A stretch of 64,000 nt of DNA, from the NCBI GenBank assembly GCA_036380715.1, contig DASVEF010000157.1, positions 1 to 64,000 of the forward strand, written 5' to 3'. The DNA is from UBA5704 sp036380715. Its GTDB lineage: Bacteria; Acidobacteriota; Thermoanaerobaculia; Multivoradales; UBA5704. The notes under the pieces are model-generated. The model was not told the origin of the DNA, ran no database searches, and was given only the letters and a program-made list of their open reading frames with translations. The translations under genes were made by a program, and so were the position numbers. The first letter of the stretch is position 1. Each line of letters starts with the position of its first letter. Of this stretch, positions 32,611 to 41,239 are shown in pieces.

Positions 32611-33746
32611 GGATCGCCTTCGTCGTCGAGCGCCCGACCCAGTTCGAGGCGCCGTTCTACCGCCACGCCGCGAACGATCCCGCGAACCGCCTGCGGGTGA
32701 TCTACACCGATCCGAAGCTGGCCGAGCCGGCGTTCGATCCGGAGATGGGCCGCACCGTCTCCTGGGGGTTCGACCTGCTGGCCGGCTACGACCACATCGT
32801 CCTGCCTCCGCGAGACCGCGCCCGCTGGCTCGCCGGCGAGCTGTGCTCCTGCGACCTGGCGATCGTCAACGGCTACACCCGGCTCCCCTACCTGCTGGCC
32901 GCGGTGGCCGCGCGCCGGGCGGGCGTTCCGGCGGCCCTGCGCCTCGATTCGGTCCTCTTCACCGAATCCCCTTCCCGGCTCTCTGCCAAGCGGATCCTCT
33001 TCAACGTCGGCATGAAGAGGATGTACGACCTCTTCTTCGGCGTCGGCACGCTGACGCTGGAGTACCTGCGCGCCCTCGGCGTCCCCGAGGAGCGGATGGG
33101 CCTCTTTCCCTATGCCGTGGATGTCGAGGCCTTCCGCCGCGGGTCGGACCTCTCTCCGGAAGAGCGCGCGGCGGTGCGCGAGCGGCTCGGGGTGCCGGCC
33201 GGCGCCAAGGTCCTGCTCTGCCTGACCAAGCTCAACCCGCGGGAGGCGCCCTGGGAGCTGGTCTCCGCCTTCGCGCGGGGGACGGACCCCCGCCGCTGGC
33301 TGCTGATCGCCGGGGACGGCCCGTCGCGTCCGGACCTCGAAGCGGCCGTCCGCGAGCGCGGCCTCCGGCAGGTCCGGTTCCTCGGCTATGTGCCCTATCC
33401 GCGGCTCCCCGAGCTGTACGCGGCCGCGGACCTCTTCCTCCATCCGGTGGCCGAGGAGCGCTGGGGCGTATCGGTGGCCGAGGCCATGGCCTGTGGGCTG
33501 CCCGCCGTCACCTCCTCCCGCGTGGGCGCGGCGCGCGACCTGATCGTGCCGGAGCGCAACGGCTTCACCTATCCCGTCGGCGACGACGGCGCGCTGGCCT
33601 GGCGGATCGATCAGGCCCTGCTCCTGCCGCCCGCCCAGGTCCGCGAGGCCAACCGGTCGGTCCTCGCCCGGTGGGACTACGAAGCGGCCTGGCGCGGTAT
33701 CCTCTCCGCCGCCGCCCGGCTGCAGACTCAGAGAGAGACCCGTTGA
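32607..33746 (+). CDS. Glycosyltransferase, family 4
   Basis: A 379-residue GT-B enzyme starting with GTG in a GTGA overlap (VRIAFVVERPTQFEAPFYRH). The donor domain shows LLCLTKLNPREAPWELVSAF, LLIAGDGPSRPDLEAAVRERG and ERWGVSVAEAMACGLPAVTS. Ends in a TTGA overlap with the next gene. Donor sugar unknown. Confidence 0.9.
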   Translation: MRIAFVVERPTQFEAPFYRHAANDPANRLRVIYTDPKLAEPAFDPEMGRTVSWGFDLLAGYDHIVLPPRDRARWLAGELCSCDLAIVNGYTRLPYLLAAVAARRAGVPAALRLDSVLFTESPSRLSAKRILFNVGMKRMYDLFFGVGTLTLEYLRALGVPEERMGLFPYAVDVEAFRRGSDLSPEERAAVRERLGVPAGAKVLLCLTKLNPREAPWELVSAFARGTDPRRWLLIAGDGPSRPDLEAAVRERGLRQVRFLGYVPYPRLPELYAAADLFLHPVAEERWGVSVAEAMACGLPAVTSSRVGAARDLIVPERNGFTYPVGDDGALAWRIDQALLLPPAQVREANRSVLARWDYEAAWRGILSAAARLQTQRETR

Positions 33747-34615
33747 GAGCGTCCACCGTCCCCCTGACCGTCCTCTTCACGACCCGCAACGAGGAGGTCA
33801 ACATCGAGCGGTCGCTGCGGAGCGTCCACGGCTTCGCCGACCAGGTCTTCGTGATCGACTCGGAGAGCGAGGACCGGACGGTGGAGATCGCCCGCCTGTA
33901 CGCGGACGAGGTGCTCAACCTCCCCTACGAGCACGGCCGCATCATCCCCTGGATCTTCCAGTGGGGGCTGGAGCACCTGCCAATCCGCAACGAGTGGATC
34001 CTGATCCTGGAGGCCGACCAGGCCCTCACCCCGGAGCTGCGCGCCGAGATGGCGGCGCTGCTCGCCCGGTCCGACCTCCGCGAGGACGGCTTCTACATCC
34101 GCCGCCGGCAGATCTTCCGCGGCAAGCCGATCCGCTTCGGCGGCTACGGGAGCAAGCGCCTCCTCAAGCTGTTCCGCAAGGGGCGCGGCGAGCTCGACCC
34201 GGTCGAGCAGGACACGCGCGTCTACGTGCGCGGCCCGGTCGGCAAGCTGCGCGCGCCTCTGGAGGAGGACAACCGCAAGGAGGACGCGATCCTCTTCTAC
34301 CTCCAGAAGCACCTCCGTTACGCCGAGGCCTTCGCCTGCGAGGAGGTGGAGCGCCGGCGCGGCCTCCCCTGGCGGATCGCGCCCCGTCTCTTCGGCACGC
34401 CTGACGAGCGGGTGCTCTGGCTGAAGACGCGCTGGTACCGGATGCCGCTGTACGTCCGGCCGTTCCTCTACTTCGTCTACCGGTACTTCTTCCTGCTCGG
34501 CATCCTGGACGGCAAGAACGGTTTCGTCTTCCACTTCCTCCAGGCGTTCTGGTTCCGGCTGATCGTGGACGTGCGCCTGGAGGAGCTGCTGCGGGAGCCA
34601 GGAGGCGGTGAGTGA
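33743..34615 (+). CDS. Glycosyltransferase, family 2 (GT-A)
   Basis: A 290-residue inverting GT-A enzyme. LTVLFTTRNEEVNIERSLRSV is the family 2 opening, VFVIDSESEDRTVEIA the nucleotide-binding strand and ILILEADQALTPEL contains the metal-binding ED-like acidic pair in place of DxD. A C-terminal hydrophobic region (VRPFLYFVYRYFFLLGILDG) would attach it to the membrane, as in LpcC/WaaE-like enzymes. TTG start at 33743 in a TTGA overlap with a purine-rich ribosome site. Confidence 0.88.
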   Translation: MRASTVPLTVLFTTRNEEVNIERSLRSVHGFADQVFVIDSESEDRTVEIARLYADEVLNLPYEHGRIIPWIFQWGLEHLPIRNEWILILEADQALTPELRAEMAALLARSDLREDGFYIRRRQIFRGKPIRFGGYGSKRLLKLFRKGRGELDPVEQDTRVYVRGPVGKLRAPLEEDNRKEDAILFYLQKHLRYAEAFACEEVERRRGLPWRIAPRLFGTPDERVLWLKTRWYRMPLYVRPFLYFVYRYFFLLGILDGKNGFVFHFLQAFWFRLIVDVRLEELLREPGGGE

Positions 34616-36192
34616 CCGCTCGCCGCGCCGGCCTCGCGGTGGCCGCCATCGCCGTCGCGGGAGCGCTCCTCCGGCTCTGGCTGGCCTGGTACCAGTACCC
34701 GGTGACGGGAGACCCGGTCTTCTCCTACAGCTATCGCGCGCTGCTCCTGGCCCACGGCGAGCCCGCCGGCCTGTTCCTGATGTGGCATCCGCCGGGCTAC
34801 CCCCTTCTGCTGGCCGCCGTGGCTTGGCTGACCCTCGGGCTCGCCAGCCCCTATGCCGCCGGGGTCGGCCTGAGCGCCGCGGCCTCGGCCGCCCTGGTCT
34901 GGATCGTCGACCGGCTGGCGGCGGATTGCGTGCGCTGGCCCGTCACCCGGATCGCCGTCGCCAGCTTCGTGGCCTTCTACGAGGGGCTGGCGACCGTCGC
35001 CGCGGCCCCGCTGACCGAGCCGGTCTATCTGGCCCTGCTCTACGGAGCGGTGCTGGCGGCGACCGCCGCGCGGATCACCACCCGCCGTGCCCTCGCCATC
35101 GGAGGGCTCCTCGGCCTCGCCGCCACCCTCCGCCTGGAGGGCATGGCGCCCCTCGCCGGCCTCTGCCTCTATCTGGGCCTCCGGCCGCGCCCCTCCCAGG
35201 AGACCGCGGAGACCGGCGGCGCCCGTCCATGGCCGGCGGTCTGGATGGCCGTGGCGGGCCTCGCGGTCTGCGCCTGGATTCCCCTGGCGGCGTTCGGCGC
35301 GGCGGACTCGGAAGCTTCCATCTTCTACCGCCAGGGGCTCACCATCCCCGCCGCCGCGGGGATCGCCGGGCAAATCCGCAGAGCGGTCGAATGCGTCTAC
35401 CTCGCCCTGGTCGAGTGGCTCCCCCAGACCATCCTGCTCCCTTACTTCGCGCTCGCGGCCGTGGGCCTCGCCGCGACCTGGAGCCGCCCGCGGACGGCCC
35501 GGCTCGATCGGCTCCTCGCCGCGGCCCTCCTCCCGCAGCTCGCCCTGGTCGTCCTCACGATCATGCACAAGCGGTCGGGCGCCTTCCTGCTCCCGGCGGT
35601 GGCTCTCTGGCTCGGCTTCGGCCTCGAATTCCTGGCCCGGCAGGGGCGCGCCTCTTCGCTGTCGCGCCGCGCGGCTCTCTTCGCCGCCCTGGCAATAGCC
35701 GCCAACCTGCTACAGGCCGGGCGCATCCCCTTCTTCTTCCTGAAGCGGGGCGTCGCCAGGGACCCGGCCACGTTCCAGCAGGCCCGCCTCCTGACCGCCG
35801 CGGGAGCCCCGCCCGGCAAGGTCTGGGCGTTCGGCGGCGAGCCCGAGGTCTACACCTTCTGGGGCGTGCCCGTGGTCTACCCCTTCCCCGAGCGCCACCG
35901 GGGCTACAACCAGACCTACTCGTCCCACGCCGGAGAGCCGTCCGCCTTCGTTGCGGCCCTGCGCGCCGCCGGCTTCTCCTACCTGACCTTCTCGCTGGCT
36001 CCGAGCAGCTCGGAGGGGGCCGGTGAGGAGAGGCAGATCTACGGAGATTTCGCGGTCCAGCCTCGGCGCGCAGACCTGGCCACGATTGCCGGCTCTCCGG
36101 CGCGGCTCGGGCTGGAGCCGCTGGGCAGCCTGGCCGCCGACCGCGGGAGCACCCGCGTCTACGCCTTCCGCATCAGGGGAGACCGTCCGTGA
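34612..36192 (+). CDS. Polytopic membrane glycosyltransferase-like protein (GT39/ArnT-like)
   Basis: A 526-residue inner-membrane protein with about 10-12 membrane segments and a C-terminal extracytoplasmic domain. FSYSYRALLLAHGEPAGLFLMWHPPGYPLLL at about 40-70 fits the first periplasmic loop of the PMT/ArnT superfamily, in which an acidic residue is usually catalytic; that residue is not obvious here. It probably transfers a sugar from a polyprenyl-phosphate donor in the periplasm. GTG start in a GTGA overlap; ends in another GTGA overlap. Confidence 0.7.
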   Translation: MTARRAGLAVAAIAVAGALLRLWLAWYQYPVTGDPVFSYSYRALLLAHGEPAGLFLMWHPPGYPLLLAAVAWLTLGLASPYAAGVGLSAAASAALVWIVDRLAADCVRWPVTRIAVASFVAFYEGLATVAAAPLTEPVYLALLYGAVLAATAARITTRRALAIGGLLGLAATLRLEGMAPLAGLCLYLGLRPRPSQETAETGGARPWPAVWMAVAGLAVCAWIPLAAFGAADSEASIFYRQGLTIPAAAGIAGQIRRAVECVYLALVEWLPQTILLPYFALAAVGLAATWSRPRTARLDRLLAAALLPQLALVVLTIMHKRSGAFLLPAVALWLGFGLEFLARQGRASSLSRRAALFAALAIAANLLQAGRIPFFFLKRGVARDPATFQQARLLTAAGAPPGKVWAFGGEPEVYTFWGVPVVYPFPERHRGYNQTYSSHAGEPSAFVAALRAAGFSYLTFSLAPSSSEGAGEERQIYGDFAVQPRRADLATIAGSPARLGLEPLGSLAADRGSTRVYAFRIRGDRP

Positions 36193-37952
36193 GCCGCATC
36201 CTAGGGATCAGCGCCTTTCACGCCGACGCCTCGGCCGCGGCGGTCGCGGACGGCCGATTCGTCGCCGGTGTGGAGGAGGAGCGCTTCCGGCGGATCAAGC
36301 ACTGGGCCGGCTTCCCCGAGCAGGCGATCCGCTTCTGTCTGCAGGAGATGGGCGGTGACCTCGGAGACGTCGCGGCGCTGGCCGTGTCGCGCCAGCCCCG
36401 GGCCTACCTCTTTCGCAAGGCGTTCCTCGCCCTCTCGCATCCGCGCAGCCTGCGCCGCGCCGCCGGCCGCGTGCGCAACCTGGCCCAGGTCCAGTCTCTG
36501 GAGGAGCGGGTCGCGGAAACCTTCGGCCGCTCGCCGAAGCTCCGTCCGGTGGAGCACCACCTGGCCCACGTGGCCTCGGCGTTCTTCTGCTCGCCGTTCG
36601 AGGAGGCCATGTGCCTCACGGTCGACGGCTTCGGCGACTTCGTCTCGACCATGATGGCCGTGGGCCGCGGCAGCTCCGTCGAAGTGCTCGATCGCGTCCA
36701 CTTCCCGCACTCCCTGGGCCTCTTCTACACGGCCATCACCCAGTACTTAGGCTTCCTCGGCTTCGGCGACGAGTACAAGGTAATGGGGCTCGCGGCCTAC
36801 GGCGAGCCCTCGTTCGTAGAGCCCTTGCGGCAGGTCGTGCCCGCGCGGCCGGACGGCACGTTCGCGCTCGACCTCCGCTACTTCCGCCACCTCTCCGAAG
36901 GGGTGGACATGACCTGGGAGGATGGCTATCCGGAGCTGGGGCTCGTCTTCACTTCGGCCCTGGAAGAGCTTCTGGGGCCGGCGCGATCACCCGAAGAGGA
37001 GTTGGCGCAGCGCCACAAGGACCTCGCGGCGTCCCTCCAGGCGGTCTACGAGGAGCGCTTCTTCGCCCTGGTGCGCGCCCTCCAGCGCCGCACCGGCTCG
37101 AAGCGGCTGGCCCTCGCCGGCGGCTGCGCCATGAACTCGCTCGCCAACGGCCGGCTGTTCGACCGCACGGACGTCCAGGAGGTCTACATCCAGGCCGCGG
37201 CCGGCGACGCCGGCACCTCGCTCGGCGCCGCTCTCTGGGTCCAGCACGCCGTGCTCGGCGCTCCCCGGAACGGCTTCGTCATGGAGCACTGCTACTGGGG
37301 TCCGGCCTATGGCGAGGAGGAGATCCGGAAAGCGATCGCCGCGGCGATTCCGGAGTCCGGGGGGAGGGGCGGTCTCTATGGAGAGATTCGCGTCGAGAGG
37401 ATCACGGACGAGGACCGGCTGGCGTCCGCGACGGCCGAGGCGATCGCGCGCGGCGACGTGGTTGGCTGGTATCAGGGGCGGTCGGAATGGGGGCCGCGGG
37501 CGCTCGGCAACCGGTCGATCCTCGCCGATCCGCGGCGGGTGGACATGAAGGACATCCTCAACCTCAAGATCAAGCGCCGCGAGTCCTTCCGGCCGTTCGC
37601 TCCGTCGGTCCTGGAGGAGCGGACCGGCGACTGGTTCACGGTCGACTACCCGGACCCGTTCATGATCAAGGTCTATCCGATCCGGCCGGAGAAGCGCCCG
37701 CTGATCCCCGCGGTCACGCACGTCGACGGCACCGGCCGGCTGCAGACCGTCTCCAGCCGGACCAATCCGCGCTACTGGAAGCTGATCCGTGCCTTCGAGG
37801 AGCGCACCGGCGTGCCCATGGTGCTCAACACCTCGTTCAACGAGAACGAGCCGATCGTCAACACCCCGGGCGAGGCGCTCGACTGCTTCCTGCGCACGCG
37901 CATGGACCGCCTGGTGCTCGGCGAGATGGTCCTCTCACGGACCGGATCGTGA
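36189..37952 (+). CDS. O-carbamoyltransferase (NodU/CmcH/TobZ family)
   Basis: A 587-residue enzyme that transfers carbamoyl groups from carbamoyl phosphate to a hydroxyl, probably on a sugar. The N-terminal Kae1-like domain has ILGISAFHADASAAAV, EHHLAHVASAFFCSPFEEA with metal-binding histidines and LTVDGFGD. LALAGGCAMNSLANGR follows at about 307-322. The C-terminal YrdC-like domain has GWYQGRSEWGPRALGNRSIL and VLNTSFNENEPIV. GTG start in an overlap with the upstream stop. Confidence 0.93.
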   Translation: MSRILGISAFHADASAAAVADGRFVAGVEEERFRRIKHWAGFPEQAIRFCLQEMGGDLGDVAALAVSRQPRAYLFRKAFLALSHPRSLRRAAGRVRNLAQVQSLEERVAETFGRSPKLRPVEHHLAHVASAFFCSPFEEAMCLTVDGFGDFVSTMMAVGRGSSVEVLDRVHFPHSLGLFYTAITQYLGFLGFGDEYKVMGLAAYGEPSFVEPLRQVVPARPDGTFALDLRYFRHLSEGVDMTWEDGYPELGLVFTSALEELLGPARSPEEELAQRHKDLAASLQAVYEERFFALVRALQRRTGSKRLALAGGCAMNSLANGRLFDRTDVQEVYIQAAAGDAGTSLGAALWVQHAVLGAPRNGFVMEHCYWGPAYGEEEIRKAIAAAIPESGGRGGLYGEIRVERITDEDRLASATAEAIARGDVVGWYQGRSEWGPRALGNRSILADPRRVDMKDILNLKIKRRESFRPFAPSVLEERTGDWFTVDYPDPFMIKVYPIRPEKRPLIPAVTHVDGTGRLQTVSSRTNPRYWKLIRAFEERTGVPMVLNTSFNENEPIVNTPGEALDCFLRTRMDRLVLGEMVLSRTGS

Positions 37953-38995
37953 TGCACGCCGGGTGGCGGACCGCCGTCCGCAAGCTGTCGATCGGCCTCG
38001 TCCTCCTCCTCGTCTGCGGCGAGATCGCCGTCCGGCTCTGGGACGGCGCCCGCGGCGGCACCGGCTCGCTCTACGACTACGTCGTCCCGGCGGGCTCCCG
38101 CTTCAAGATGCGCGCCGGCGTCTCCGTCCTGGTGCCCGAGCGCTACGGCGACGTCCGGTACCGCATCAACCGGGCCGGCTACCGCGACGACGATCCGCGG
38201 CCCGGGCGGCGGCGGATCGTGGTGCTCGGCGATTCGGTGAGCTTCGGCCTCGGCGTCCAGCAGGAGGAGATCTGGCCCTCTCTCCTCGAGCGGCGGCTGC
38301 GGCGGGAAGGGCTCCAGCCCGACGCGGTGGAGAACCTGGCGGTCTGGGCCTACAACACGGCCGACGAGGCCGACGCCTTGCGCGAAGACGGGCTTCCGCT
38401 GCGGCCCGAGCTGGTGATCCTCCAGTTCTATATGAACGATTTCTCCATCGCGCCGCCCCCCGCGCCCGGCGCGCCGCAGCCGGCGCCGACCCTGGGCCAG
38501 CGGCTGACCGCGCTCAAGAACCGCCTCCTCTTCAGCTCCGCCCTCTACCGGCGGCTCCACCAGGCGTCCATGGGGCTGGCCTACGTCCTGTTCCACGACC
38601 TGCGGCGGCGGCGCTATCCCGACACCCTCAACGATGCCGAGCCGAGAGGGCAGAGCGCCATGCTGCGCGCCACGCCGGACGACGCCGACGTGGCGGCCTT
38701 CCGCGAGATCCGCCAGATCCGGGACCTCGCCCGCGGCCGGGGCGCCGGCTTCCTGCTGGTCCTGTCGCCGGACGAGACCCAGCTCTTCTCCGACCGCTTC
38801 GACGGGATCAACCAACGGGTGCGGGCCTTCTGCCGGCGGGAGGGCATTCCGCTGGTCGATCCGCTGCCGGTCTACCGCGCCTCGCCGGACCGCCTCGCCC
38901 TCTATCACGACGGCGTCCACTACAGCCCCACGGGGCACGCGCTGCTGGCACGCCTGGTCTTCGACGAGCTGGCGGCGCGCGGCTTGATCCGATGA
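37952..38995 (+). CDS. Membrane-anchored SGNH hydrolase / O-acetyl-modifying enzyme
   Basis: A 347-residue protein with one N-terminal membrane segment (LSIGLVLLLVCGEIAVRLW) and an extracytoplasmic SGNH/GDSL domain. Block I GDSVSFGLGV has the catalytic Ser, VILQFYMNDF gives block III (N), and DGVHYSPTGHALLA holds the catalytic Asp-x-x-His-like pair. It could deacetylate or acetylate the glycan as AlgX/AlgJ-like proteins do. ATG 37952 overlaps the upstream stop by one base; a GTG three bases earlier would make a GTGA overlap. Confidence 0.82.
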   Translation: MHAGWRTAVRKLSIGLVLLLVCGEIAVRLWDGARGGTGSLYDYVVPAGSRFKMRAGVSVLVPERYGDVRYRINRAGYRDDDPRPGRRRIVVLGDSVSFGLGVQQEEIWPSLLERRLRREGLQPDAVENLAVWAYNTADEADALREDGLPLRPELVILQFYMNDFSIAPPPAPGAPQPAPTLGQRLTALKNRLLFSSALYRRLHQASMGLAYVLFHDLRRRRYPDTLNDAEPRGQSAMLRATPDDADVAAFREIRQIRDLARGRGAGFLLVLSPDETQLFSDRFDGINQRVRAFCRREGIPLVDPLPVYRASPDRLALYHDGVHYSPTGHALLARLVFDELAARGLIR

Positions 38996-39002
38996 GCGTC
39001 CG

Positions 39003-40088
39003 ATGAGGATCCTGCTCGTCAGCCACCCTCCGGTGACGGCCGAGCTCGGCGCCGCCCAGATCGCCCTCAACCTGGCCGAGGGGCTGCGCGCCCTGGGCCA
39101 CGACGCGGCCGCCTGGTCGCCGGAGCCGCTGCCGCCCGGCACCCGCTGGTGGAACCTGTGGCGGCGGCAGACGGAAGGGATCGAGCGATACGTGGAGAGC
39201 CACGGCCCTTTCGACGTGATCGACACGCCGGCCATCTCGGCCAGCCGCGAGGTGGCCCGCCACGGCCGGCGCCTCGTCGTGCGGAGCGTGCAGCCGGAGC
39301 TGCGCTACCTCTGGCGGGACCTGCGGAGCGACCTCAGTCGGCGCCCCTCGCCGCGGGCGCTGGCCAACGCGTTGCTCGGAGCGCCGCGTGCCGGGGCCAT
39401 CACCGGAGGGTGGCGGCGGGCGGACGCCATCCTCTGCCTGGGCAGCCACGAGCTGGAGTGGATGCGGCGCCGGTTCCCGCGCTGGACCGGCAAGCTGGGG
39501 GTCTACCTCTGCGCCCTGCCCGCCGGCGAGCGGGTTGTGCTGGCGGAGGTCCGGCGGCAACGGACCGGACCGGGACGGGACGGCCTCCGCTTCCTCTGGA
39601 TGGGCCGCTGGTCCGCCCAGAAAGGGACGGCGCGGCTCCTGCGCTTCCTGCGCGAGCGCATCGCCTCCTCCCCCGGCGACACCTTCACCCTGGCCGGATG
39701 TGGCCCGGCGGCGGAGCGGGACCTGCCCGCCAAATGGCTCGCCGCGGGACGGGTCCGCGTCGTCCCCGCGTTCTCCCGTGCCGAGTTGCCCGAGCTGCTG
39801 GCCTCCCACGACGCCGGGCTCTTCACCAGCGGCGTCGAAGGATGGGGGCTCAGCCTCACCGAGATGCTGGAGTCCGGGATGACCGTGTTCGCGACCGAAG
39901 CGGGAGCCGTGGCCGACCTCCGGCCTTGGTTCCCCCACTCCCTCCGCCCCTTCCCCCCGCCCACTGCGATTGAGCTGCCTGCCGAGCGGGAAGACCTGGA
40001 AGCGAACGGCTACTACGCCCAGTTCGATTGGCGCCGCATCGCCGAAGACTACGAGCGGCAGGCGCTCGTGCCGGAGAGGGAACGGTGA
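39003..40088 (+). CDS. Glycosyltransferase, family 4
   Basis: A 361-residue GT-B enzyme. MRILLVSHPPVTAELGAAQIA opens the N-terminal domain, FLWMGRWSAQKGTARLLRFL is the start of the donor domain and EGWGLSLTEMLESGMTVFAT the donor-site E-x7-E motif. Starts 7 bp after the SGNH gene; ends in a GTGA overlap. Confidence 0.87.
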   Translation: MRILLVSHPPVTAELGAAQIALNLAEGLRALGHDAAAWSPEPLPPGTRWWNLWRRQTEGIERYVESHGPFDVIDTPAISASREVARHGRRLVVRSVQPELRYLWRDLRSDLSRRPSPRALANALLGAPRAGAITGGWRRADAILCLGSHELEWMRRRFPRWTGKLGVYLCALPAGERVVLAEVRRQRTGPGRDGLRFLWMGRWSAQKGTARLLRFLRERIASSPGDTFTLAGCGPAAERDLPAKWLAAGRVRVVPAFSRAELPELLASHDAGLFTSGVEGWGLSLTEMLESGMTVFATEAGAVADLRPWFPHSLRPFPPPTAIELPAEREDLEANGYYAQFDWRRIAEDYERQALVPERER

Positions 40089-41239
40089 GGCCGGTGTTGC
40101 GGGCAGTCCGCCGGATCGGCCGGAAGACCGCCGCGGGCGCGCTGGAGACGGCGGTCCGGGTCGCCGCCGCGGCGAGTCCTGGTTCAGCCGAGCCGCCCCG
40201 GGAGCCGCGGTCGGTCTTCGTCCTGCGCAACAACGACGTGGGAGACCTTCTGGTGGTCACACCGCTGTTCGAGGCGCTCCGCCGCCGCTTCCCGGAAGCC
40301 CGCATCGCCGCCGGCGTCGGGAGCTGGAACCTGGACGTCCTGCGCCACAACCCCCACGTCTCGGAGCTCCTGCCGGTCAACGCCCCCTGGTTCAACAAGT
40401 ACCAGGGGACAGCCGGTCCCCTGGACCGCCTCGCCTACCTCGCGCGCTCCCCCGAGGTCCGGGAGGTCGCGGCACGCCGGTTCGAGGTGGGGATCGACGT
40501 GCTGGGCAGCGCCTGGGGGTCGCTCCTGCTGCTGCGCGCGTGCATCCCGTGCCGGCTGGGAGTGCACGGCTATGCCGGCGGCCACTCCGCCGCGCAGGCG
40601 GTCGTGACGTTCGATCCGGCCGAGCACGTCGGGCGCTCCGCCCTGCGCTTCGCCGAGCTGCTGGGAGCCGCCGACCTCCCCCCGAACCGGCCGCAACTCT
40701 TCCTGGCTCCGCAAGAGCAGGAGGAGGGAGAGCGATGGTGGGCCGCCGGAGAGCAGGGCCGGCGTACGAGACGGCTAGTGATCGCTCCCGGTGGCGGTCT
40801 GGTGGAGAAGCGCTGGCCCGTGGAGAGCTTCGCCGCGCTGGCCGCTGCGCTGGCCGGCGTGGAAGAGCTGTCGGTCCTGGTCCTCGGCGGCCCGCGCGAG
40901 CGGAACCTCGTCGAACCGGTGGCCGCGGCTCTGCCGCGGGTCCGGACCTTCGCCGAGCCGCCCGGCCTGCGCCAGGTCTTCGCCCTGCTCGCGGCCTGCG
41001 ACCTGGTCGTCTGCAACTCCAGCATGCCGCTGCACGTGGCCACGGCGTTCGGCAAGCCAACGGTCGTACTGTTGGGCGAGGCCTTCCCCTCGGCGATCGC
41101 CCACCAGGCGCAGTGGGGCTATCCGGGGCTCTCCGTGAGCCTCGGCAAGGAGCCGGGAATGCGGGAGCGCCTCGCTTCTCCCGAGGAGGCGCGGGAGGCC
41201 GTACAGCAAGTGCTAGAATCCGCCGTTCTCGAAAGATGA
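40085..41239 (+). CDS. Glycosyltransferase, family 9 (heptosyltransferase-like)
   Basis: A 384-residue GT-B enzyme of the ADP-heptose:LPS heptosyltransferase family. SVFVLRNNDVGDLLVVTPLFEAL at about 43-65 is the family 9 acceptor-side motif, LVIAPGGGLVEKRWPVESFAAL the start of the donor domain and CDLVVCNSSMPLHVATAFGKPTVVL the donor-binding loop, where the typical Asp-Ser-Gly is Asn-Ser-Ser. The sugar need not be heptose. GTG start and ATGA end overlaps. Confidence 0.88.
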   Translation: MRPVLRAVRRIGRKTAAGALETAVRVAAAASPGSAEPPREPRSVFVLRNNDVGDLLVVTPLFEALRRRFPEARIAAGVGSWNLDVLRHNPHVSELLPVNAPWFNKYQGTAGPLDRLAYLARSPEVREVAARRFEVGIDVLGSAWGSLLLLRACIPCRLGVHGYAGGHSAAQAVVTFDPAEHVGRSALRFAELLGAADLPPNRPQLFLAPQEQEEGERWWAAGEQGRRTRRLVIAPGGGLVEKRWPVESFAALAAALAGVEELSVLVLGGPRERNLVEPVAAALPRVRTFAEPPGLRQVFALLAACDLVVCNSSMPLHVATAFGKPTVVLLGEAFPSAIAHQAQWGYPGLSVSLGKEPGMRERLASPEEAREAVQQVLESAVLER

